Assembly: GCA_023430145.1 (NCBI GenBank)
Contig: JAEZCD010000278.1
Coordinates: 1 to 11,306 of the forward strand
From: Pseudomonadota bacterium
GTDB lineage: Bacteria; Pseudomonadota; Alphaproteobacteria; Rhizobiales; Methylopilaceae
Reading direction: 5' to 3'
Length of the DNA stretch: 11,306 nucleotides
The notes beneath the pieces were generated by a model. The model was given only the letters and a program-made list of their open reading frames with translations. It was not told the DNA's origin and searched no databases. Position numbers and translations under genes: made by a program. Within the stretch, counting starts at the first letter, position 1, and each line of letters opens with the position of its first letter. Below, piece by piece: positions 6,313-11,306 of the stretch.

Positions 6313-7644
6313 TCAGAGCGCGTCGATGGTGCCGCTCTTGTAGCCTCGCGCGCTCATCGTCTTGGCAATCTCCGTCGCCATGCCGTTGAGCGCGTCCTTG
6401 GTCGAGATCTCACCGGCGATCGCCCGGTTGAGGCCGAGCTCGAGCACGGCGATGACGTCGGCGGATTCCGGGAAGTTGTAGATGTTGACCGCGTTCGGCA
6501 GCGCCTCCGAGAGCGGCTTCATCCAGCGGAAGCGGCGCTCCTGGCTCATGGGATCGCTGTAGGCGGCCGCGTGTACCGGCACGCCGCCGTTCTTGGCGAG
6601 AGCGATCTGCGCCGCGCCGGTGCCGTACCACTTGAGGAACTCGAAGGCGGCGCGCTTGCGGTCGTCCGGCACGTTCCTGGCGATGCCACCGACGAAATGG
6701 CCGAGTCCTGGGGAGGAGCGGCCGCCCGGTCCATGCGGCGGCACCGCCACCTCGACCTTGTCGACGACGATCGACTTGTTCGGATCGTCCATCTGCGACC
6801 AGGCGGCGATCACCGCCATGATGTGCGCCGCCTTGCCGGTGACCATCGCCTGCAGCACCTCGGCCTGGTCCATCGATGCGGTCTTCGGATGGCCGGCCTC
6901 GCGGGCGAGGCGGATGTAGTAGTCGAGCGCCTCTTTGCCCTTCGGATCGTTCAGCGTGACGGTGTAGTCGCCGCCGTGCTGATCCTTGAAGATGCTGCCG
7001 CCGAAGCCGTAGAGGTAGGGGTAGAAGTCGTAGGCGACGGTGTGCGGGCCGCGCGCGCCGCGCTGCACCATGCCGTACATCGCCGGCGGCTTGTGGAAGC
7101 GCTTGGAATTCTCGAGCAACCCGGCAAAAGTGTCCGGCGCCTTCAGCCCGGCCTCCTTGTAGAGATCGCCGCGATAGTAGAGCAGCGGGACGTTCGGGTT
7201 GATCGGCATCGCCATCAGCTTGCCGCTCGGGTCCATCGTCTTCTTCTGCGGATCGAAATAGATCGTGTCGGCGAGGGTGTAGAGCCCCGGCTCGATCTTG
7301 TAGGACGGGTCGATGTCGCTGATCGCCTCGAGGAAGCCGCCGAAATACATCTCGGCGAACCAGCCCGAGTTCATCATCAACAGGTCGTACTGGCCGTCGC
7401 GGGCGCGCACCGAGTTGCGCTGCTTCTCGAGCGAGCCGCCGAACGGATTGACGTCGAGCTCGACCTCGTTGCCGCTTTCCTTCTCGTAGAGCTCTACGGT
7501 CTTGCGGAAACTGTCGAACCAGGGGGACTGGTTGATGACGATGGTGAAGGGCGCGACCTTCGCCGCCGCCCGCGCCGACCAGGAGCCGAGCGTCAGCGCC
7601 GCCGCGCCGGCGCCGATCAGAGTGCTTCGCCGCGTGATGTTCAT
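6313..7644 (-). CDS. Extracellular solute-binding protein, family 1 (CUT1 ABC importer)
   Basis: A 443-residue periplasmic binding protein. The N terminus MNITRRSTLIGAGAAALTL carries a twin-arginine-like motif (TRRSTLI, R5-R6), a hydrophobic core and a likely cut after SARA (A26), so export by Tat is probable and Sec possible. There is no lipobox cysteine. The mature part shows family-1 features: FTIVINQSPW near the start, a helix with VELYEKESGNEVELDV, YDLLMMNSGWFAEMY (86-100), and the mid-domain LMAMPINPNVPLLYYR. It should capture the solute and deliver it to the MalF/MalG-like pair. The ATG has GGGAGGG about nine bases upstream. It is the first gene of the minus-strand operon and diverges from the GntR gene. 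CUT1 binding proteins take sugars, polyols or glycerol-phosphate compounds; sulfated substrates here are inferred from the neighbours. Confidence 0.92.
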   Translation of the reverse strand: MNITRRSTLIGAGAAALTLGSWSARAAAKVAPFTIVINQSPWFDSFRKTVELYEKESGNEVELDVNPFGGSLEKQRNSVRARDGQYDLLMMNSGWFAEMYFGGFLEAISDIDPSYKIEPGLYTLADTIYFDPQKKTMDPSGKLMAMPINPNVPLLYYRGDLYKEAGLKAPDTFAGLLENSKRFHKPPAMYGMVQRGARGPHTVAYDFYPYLYGFGGSIFKDQHGGDYTVTLNDPKGKEALDYYIRLAREAGHPKTASMDQAEVLQAMVTGKAAHIMAVIAAWSQMDDPNKSIVVDKVEVAVPPHGPGGRSSPGLGHFVGGIARNVPDDRKRAAFEFLKWYGTGAAQIALAKNGGVPVHAAAYSDPMSQERRFRWMKPLSEALPNAVNIYNFPESADVIAVLELGLNRAIAGEISTKDALNGMATEIAKTMSARGYKSGTIDAL

Positions 7645-7727
7645 CCTTGTCGCCCTCCCAGGCGGTTTTCTTTTTCTCTGGCGTCAGCCTCGCACGGACC
7701 GATCCTCGAGGGAATGCTGCTACGGGA

Positions 7728-7756
7728 TTGCGCTCTTGTCTAGACGTCTGTACCTT
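7728..7756 (+). promoter_or_regulatory. Possible sigma70-type promoter for the GntR operon
   Basis: TTGCGC at 7728-7733 and TACCTT at 7751-7756 are 17 bases apart and would put the transcript start about 20 bases before the GntR ATG. Each box matches the consensus at only three of six positions. The candidate operator lies in the spacer, which would suit autorepression. This is pattern reading only. Confidence 0.25.
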
Positions 7757-7765
7757 TGATCCCAA
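7737..7765 (-). promoter_or_regulatory. Possible sigma70-type promoter for the importer operon
   Basis: On the minus strand TTGGGA (revcomp of 7760-7765) and TAGACA (revcomp of 7737-7742) are 17 bases apart, upstream of the binding-protein gene. The -35 matches at four of six positions and the -10 at three of six. The -10 box overlaps the candidate operator, as expected for repression. A leader of about 85 bases would follow. Confidence 0.25.
7738..7753. promoter_or_regulatory. Candidate HutC-type GntR operator, tandem pair
   Basis: GTCTAGAC (7738-7745) is a perfect palindrome that fits the published HutC-subfamily operator form GTnTAnAC. It is followed without a gap by GTCTGTAC (7746-7753), which agrees with it at six of eight bases and keeps the GT and AC ends. 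AGACGTCT (7742-7749) is a further palindrome across the join. The pair lies between the divergent binding-protein and GntR genes, whose product belongs to that subfamily, so it is the natural site for shared control of both operons. Actual binding is inferred. Confidence 0.55.
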
Positions 7766-7782
7766 CAAAGAGAGCGGACCGG

Positions 7783-8568
7783 ATGGACTCAGCGCTCGCC
7801 AAGCATCGCCTGGAGGAGGAAGGCCCGTCGGAGCTGCTCGGCCTGCGCGTGCCGTCGCCGAGCGCCACCGCCCCGCTCTACCACCAGCTGAAGCTCGCCC
7901 TCACCGACCACATCGTCTCCGGCCGCTGGCCGCCGGGCACCGAGCTGCCCTCGGAGCCGGAGCTGTGCCGGCACTTCTCCGTCAGCCGCGGCACGCTCAG
8001 GCGGGCGCTCGGCGACCTCGCCACGCAGGGGCTGATCTCCCGCCAGCAGGGGCGCGGCACCTTCGTCGGCAGCGCCAAGTTCGAGGGCGCGGTGCTCGCC
8101 TCCTACGCCTTCTACCGGGCTGGCGCGATCAACCACGACCGCGAGTCCAAGGTCGTGCGCTGCGAGCTGAAGCAGCCGAGCGAGGAGCTGCGCCGGATGC
8201 TCGACCTCGGGCCGGGCGAGGCGATCTGGGAGCTCGAGCGCATCCAGTCGATGCGGGGCGTGCCGGTGACGCTGGCGACGAGCTTTCTGCCCGCCGCGCT
8301 CTGCCCCGATCTCGACCGCCAGGACATCGCCGGCCATCTCCTCTACGGCCTGCTCGAGAGCGCCTACGGCCTCGCCCTGTTGCGCGCGGAGGAGTCGATC
8401 GAGCCCGTGCTGGCCGACGACTACGTCGCCGAGCGGCTCGACATCGAGCCCGGCACGCCGGTGTTCCAGATCGAGCGGCGCAGCTTCGGCCATGGCGACC
8501 GGGTGAAGGAGCTCCGCCGCTCGTTCATGCGCGGCGATCGCTACAAGCTGCGCATCGACTTGCGCTGA
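7783..8568 (+). CDS. GntR-family transcriptional regulator, HutC-type with UTRA domain
   Basis: A 261-residue regulator. The winged helix-turn-helix spans about residues 30-96: APLYHQLKLALTDHIVSGR, then LPSEPELCRHFSVSRGTLRR and the wing GLISRQQGRGTFV. All are hallmark GntR residues. The C-terminal half (about 115-255), with the segments EAIWELERIQ, VTLATSFLP and GTPVFQIERRSF, fits the UTRA small-ligand domain of the HutC subfamily. It probably represses its own operon and the divergent importer operon until a pathway metabolite binds. ATG 7783 is chosen, with AGAG upstream; an in-frame TTG at 7756 would add nine residues and overlap the promoter/operator region. The sulfatase 2 ATG follows after eight bases, with GAGG overlapping this gene's stop codon. 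Confidence 0.93.
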   Translation: MDSALAKHRLEEEGPSELLGLRVPSPSATAPLYHQLKLALTDHIVSGRWPPGTELPSEPELCRHFSVSRGTLRRALGDLATQGLISRQQGRGTFVGSAKFEGAVLASYAFYRAGAINHDRESKVVRCELKQPSEELRRMLDLGPGEAIWELERIQSMRGVPVTLATSFLPAALCPDLDRQDIAGHLLYGLLESAYGLALLRAEESIEPVLADDYVAERLDIEPGTPVFQIERRSFGHGDRVKELRRSFMRGDRYKLRIDLR

Positions 8569-8576
8569 GGCTGACG

Positions 8577-10049
8577 ATGCCGGCGCCCGCGAACCTCCTC
8601 TTCCTGCTCTCCGACAACCACGCGAGAAGCGTCGTCGGCTGCTATGGCAATCCGCTCGTGCGGACACCGGTGCTGGATGCGCTCGCCGCCCGCGGCACCC
8701 GCTTCTCGGCCGCCTACACGGCGAGCCCGATCTGCTGCCCGGCGCGGGCGGCGATCGCCACCGGCCGCTACCCGCACCAGACCGGCTACTGGGACAACGC
8801 CATCGTCTATGACGGCCGCGTCAGGAGCTGGATGCACGAGCTGCGCGACGCCGGCTACGACGTCGTCTCGGTCGGCAAGCTGCACTTCCGCTCGACGAAG
8901 GACGACAACGGCTTCTCGCAAGAGATCGCGCCGATGCACATCCTGAACGGCAAGGGCGGCGTCAGCATGCTCTTGCGCTGGTCGGGGCGCGAGCCGATCA
9001 ATCGCGGCCAGTGGGAGCTGTACCTCGAGAAATCCGGCGTCGGCGACACCGCCTACCAGGCCTATGACCGCGACATCACCGCCCGCGCCATCGCCTGGCT
9101 GGAGGAGCGCGCGGCAAGGACAGGGCGGCCGTTCGCGCTGTTCGTGTCGTATGTCTCGGCGCATCCGCCCTTCACCGTGCCGCAGCGGCTCTGGAACCTT
9201 TATCGCGACGTCGACGTGCCCTTGCCGCCGGCCTTCTCGCCGGCCGAGCGGTCTGAGCATCCCTGGGCGAAGAACCTGCGCGAGCGGATGGGGTTCGGCG
9301 ACATCGACGATCCCGCGCGGCTCGCCGACATTCTGCGCGCCTATTACGCGCTCAGCACCCATCTCGACGAGCAGATGGGCGAGGTGCTCGAGGCGGTGGA
9401 CCGGCTCGGCCTCAAAGCCTCGACACGCGTGCTCTACACGAGCGACCACGGCGAGGCGGCCGGTGCGCAGGGCCTGTTCGGAAAATACAGCTTCTTCGAG
9501 GATGCCGCCGGCGTGCCGCTGATCCTCGCCGGACCGGACGTGCCGGCGGGCGTCGTGATCGACGAGCCGGTCTCGCATGTCGACCTCTACCCGACGATCG
9601 TCGAGGGCGCCGGCTTCGAGCCCCGCCCCGGCAGCCCGCCGCTCGGCGGCGAGAGTCTTTGGCCCATCACGCAGGGCGCGAAGCGTTCTGCCCCCGTGTT
9701 CGGCGAGTACCACGCCGCCGGCTCGGCGAGCGGCAATTTCATGCTGCGCAAAGGCGACCACAAGCTCATCTACGTCGTCGGCACGCCGCCGCAGCTGTTC
9801 GACCTCGCCGCCGATCCGCACGAGCTGCACGACCTTGCCGATACGCCGGCGGGGCGGCTGAAGGTTCGGGAGCTCGAGGCGGAGCTGCGCCGCGTCTGCG
9901 ATCCGGAAGCGGTGGACGCGCGCGCGAAAGACGACCAGCGCCGAAAGGCCGAGTTCTGGGGCGGCGACGAGGCGATTTTGGCCGAGGGCCTGCTCGTCTA
10001 CACGCCGCCACCGGGCGTCGCGGCCGAGACCGAGCCGGCGGAGCCGTAG
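8577..10049 (+). CDS. Type I sulfatase (choline-sulfatase-like subgroup), cytoplasmic; sulfatase 2
   Basis: A 490-residue sulfatase. The formylglycine signature is ICCPARAAIATGR, with catalytic C53 in C-C-P-A-R. The first metal strand is FLLSDNHARS (D13, N14). GKLHF gives K101 and H103, H196 is in SAHPPF, and the second metal motif is YTSDHGE (D290, H291) with K303 in LFGKYSF. It has no signal peptide, so it acts in the cytoplasm. It would cleave a sulfate ester of an imported small molecule. The overall pattern is nearest to choline-sulfatase-like proteins, but choline-O-sulfate is only one option and no bet genes are present. It is clearly different from sulfatase 1 in its metal-strand and signature residues. 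ATG 8577 follows GAGG by six bases; a longer in-frame reading back through the GntR gene is a shadow. Its TAG directly abuts the next ATG. Confidence 0.9.
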   Translation: MPAPANLLFLLSDNHARSVVGCYGNPLVRTPVLDALAARGTRFSAAYTASPICCPARAAIATGRYPHQTGYWDNAIVYDGRVRSWMHELRDAGYDVVSVGKLHFRSTKDDNGFSQEIAPMHILNGKGGVSMLLRWSGREPINRGQWELYLEKSGVGDTAYQAYDRDITARAIAWLEERAARTGRPFALFVSYVSAHPPFTVPQRLWNLYRDVDVPLPPAFSPAERSEHPWAKNLRERMGFGDIDDPARLADILRAYYALSTHLDEQMGEVLEAVDRLGLKASTRVLYTSDHGEAAGAQGLFGKYSFFEDAAGVPLILAGPDVPAGVVIDEPVSHVDLYPTIVEGAGFEPRPGSPPLGGESLWPITQGAKRSAPVFGEYHAAGSASGNFMLRKGDHKLIYVVGTPPQLFDLAADPHELHDLADTPAGRLKVRELEAELRRVCDPEAVDARAKDDQRRKAEFWGGDEAILAEGLLVYTPPPGVAAETEPAEP

Positions 10050-10868
10050 ATGCCGACGCTGGCCCGCATCGCCGATCCCTCCCCCATGGCGCCGCCGCCC
10101 GCGAAAATCGCCATCCGCGGCGTCGGCAAGCGCTATGCCGAGGGCGCGGACCGGCCGCCGGTGCTGGGCAGCATCGATCTCGACATCGCCGAGAACGAGT
10201 TCGTCACCCTGGTCGGCCGCAGCGGCTGCGGGAAGACGACGCTGCTCAACATCGTCGCCGGCCTCGTCGAGCCGTCGTCTGGCACGGTCGAAGTCGATGG
10301 CGTGACCGTCACCGGCCCCGGACGCGGAAAAGGCGTCGTCTTCCAGCAGCAAGCGCTGTTCCCCTGGTTGACGGCGCGGCGCAACATCGAGTTCGGCGCC
10401 AGGAGCCGCGGCCTCGATGCCGCCGGCCAGCGCAAGGAGGCGGACGGCTTGCTCGAGCTGATCGGCCTTGCCGCCTATGGCGACCGCTATCCGAACCAGC
10501 TGTCGGGCGGCATGCAGCAGCGCGTCGCCATCGCACGATCTCTTCTTCTCGATCCCAAGATCCTGCTGCTCGACGAGCCGTTCGGCGCGCTGGATGCCAT
10601 GACGCGCGAGCGCATGAACGTCGAACTGCAGAAAATCTGGTCAGCCGCGCGCAAGACCGTACTGCTCATCACGCACGGCATCGACGAAGCCGTATTTCTC
10701 GCCGACCGTGTGCTGGTCATGTCCTCCCGGCCCGGGCGCATTGTGCGCATCCACGAGATCGATCTTCCGCGGCCTCGCACGGTGAAAATGATGGCGTCGC
10801 CGGAGTTCCAGAGGCTTTCGCAAGCCATCAGGGATGACTTCGGCGATCTGGCAGAAGGAGAGCACTAG
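10050..10868 (+). CDS. NitT/TauT-family ABC transporter ATPase (SsuB/TauB/AtsC-like)
   Basis: A 272-residue ATP-binding subunit. In order it shows Walker A GRSGCGKTT (56-64), the Q-loop in VVFQQQALFPWLT (97-108), signature LSGGMQQ (151-157), Walker B ILLLDEP (171-177, catalytic E176), the D-loop region GALD (179-182), and the switch histidine in ITHGIDEAVFLADR (H209). The QALFPWLT and THGIDEAVFLADRV forms and the short C-terminal tail MMASPEFQRLSQAIRDDF are typical of the nitrate/taurine/sulfonate (NitT/TauT) family, not of MalK, which carries a longer regulatory domain. It powers import through the permease that follows. The start is placed at 10050, with GGAG six bases upstream; Met13 (10086) lacks a ribosome site. 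The start abuts the sulfatase stop (TAG|ATG), implying coupled translation. GC content drops within its last third. Confidence 0.94.
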   Translation: MPTLARIADPSPMAPPPAKIAIRGVGKRYAEGADRPPVLGSIDLDIAENEFVTLVGRSGCGKTTLLNIVAGLVEPSSGTVEVDGVTVTGPGRGKGVVFQQQALFPWLTARRNIEFGARSRGLDAAGQRKEADGLLELIGLAAYGDRYPNQLSGGMQQRVAIARSLLLDPKILLLDEPFGALDAMTRERMNVELQKIWSAARKTVLLITHGIDEAVFLADRVLVMSSRPGRIVRIHEIDLPRPRTVKMMASPEFQRLSQAIRDDFGDLAEGEH

Positions 10869-10870
10869 CC

Positions 10871-11306
10871 ATGGCGATCGATGTCGATGCGCGGTCAGCT
10901 CTTTCCCCGGCACGAATCTCGTGGAGCGCCATCCTCGACCGACTTCTCGTGCCGTCCACGATCGTCATCTTCTTTCTGATGTGGGAATTTCTCGTCCGCC
11001 ACTTCGAAGTCCCTCAATATCTCCTCCCGCCTCCATCGGCCGTTCTGGCGTCGCTCTCGAACATGTGGAACGCGGGCGTGCTGCAAGAGCATGCTGCCGT
11101 GACGCTGTTCGAGGCCGTGTGTGGTTTTTTGATCGCCCTGTCGGCGGCGCTGATATGCGGCATTCTCATCGCGGAATCCCGCCTGTTCGAGCGCGTTATC
11201 TATCCATATCTCGCGGCCATGCAGTCCATGCCCAAGGTGGCGCTGGCGCCGCTGATCATGATCTGGTTCGGCATGGGCGTAGAATCGAAGATCGTGCTCT
11301 CTGCCC
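10871..11306 (+). CDS. NitT/TauT-family ABC transporter permease (SsuC/TauC/AtsB-like), 3'-truncated by window edge
   Basis: The first 145 codons are present. A hydrophobic segment covers residues 25-44, followed by YLLPPPSAVLASL (50-62), the LPxP-type motif of TauC/SsuC permeases. A second hydrophobic stretch lies at about 79-101. Residues 119-145 contain SMPKVALAPLIMIWFGMGV, matching the conserved ATPase-contact loop of this family. It should form the channel for the ATPase encoded just upstream, importing a sulfonate, sulfate ester or similar anion. The ATG at 10871 lies two bases after the ATPase stop and ten bases after AAGGAG (10855-10860). Its matching binding protein is not in the window and may lie downstream. 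The region is visibly less GC-rich than its neighbours. Confidence 0.92.
   Translation, partial: MAIDVDARSALSPARISWSAILDRLLVPSTIVIFFLMWEFLVRHFEVPQYLLPPPSAVLASLSNMWNAGVLQEHAAVTLFEAVCGFLIALSAALICGILIAESRLFERVIYPYLAAMQSMPKVALAPLIMIWFGMGVESKIVLSA

Noticed and set aside
6139..7743. Long plus-strand open frame (534 codons) opposite the binding-protein gene
   Set aside because: It is antisense to a clear family-1 binding protein. Its translation is rich in R, A, H, V and D with no recognisable domain, as expected from a GC-rich shadow frame.
7647..8576. In-frame N-terminal extension of sulfatase 2 through the GntR region
   Set aside because: The GntR frame is the coding one there. Sulfatase homology starts at ATG 8577, which has a proper ribosome site.
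8541..10352. Long minus-strand open frame (603 codons) opposite sulfatase 2 and the ATPase
   Set aside because: It runs antisense across two genes with intact motifs and shows no domain; third-position GC bias explains its length.

Overview
This is a GC-rich window. Its gene types, Shine-Dalgarno-led starts, dense antisense open frames and intergenic hairpin elements suggest an alphaproteobacterium, most likely a Hyphomicrobiales (Rhizobiales) member. That placement is an inference; no rRNA or other marker gene is present. There are eleven protein genes, one cut by each window edge. I see no tRNA, rRNA, insertion sequence or CRISPR array, and no gene-free stretch exceeds 300 bases.

Left part (1-2335) is ordinary chromosomal background. 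It holds the 3' end of a ribose-phosphate pyrophosphokinase-like gene (+), a convergent COG2187 aminoglycoside-phosphotransferase-like kinase (-), and a divergent HAD-superfamily phosphatase (+) with a clear GTG start. A compact four-hairpin repeat separates the HAD gene from the convergent dodecin gene.

Centre (2357-7644, all minus strand, read right to left) runs: Tat-type solute-binding protein, MalF-like permease, MalG-like permease, a second four-hairpin repeat, a cytoplasmic sulfatase (sulfatase 1), and dodecin. The importer is of the CUT1 carbohydrate type and has no ATPase of its own here.

Right part (7783-11306, plus strand) is tightly packed: a GntR-family regulator (HutC-type, UTRA domain), a second sulfatase of a different subfamily (sulfatase 2), a NitT/TauT-type ABC ATPase, and the start of its permease. 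The last two resemble SsuBC/TauBC and the sulfate-ester transporter AtsBC. Base composition falls from about base 10620 onward.

The two operons diverge from 7645-7782. That gap contains GTCTAGAC, an exact match to the HutC-subfamily operator pattern GTnTAnAC, followed directly by the near-copy GTCTGTAC. The simplest reading is a regulated organosulfate-scavenging locus: two importers bring in sulfated (and perhaps sulfonated) organic compounds, two cytosolic formylglycine sulfatases release sulfate, and one GntR regulator controls both arms. The substrates cannot be read from sequence. No formylglycine-generating enzyme is in the window.
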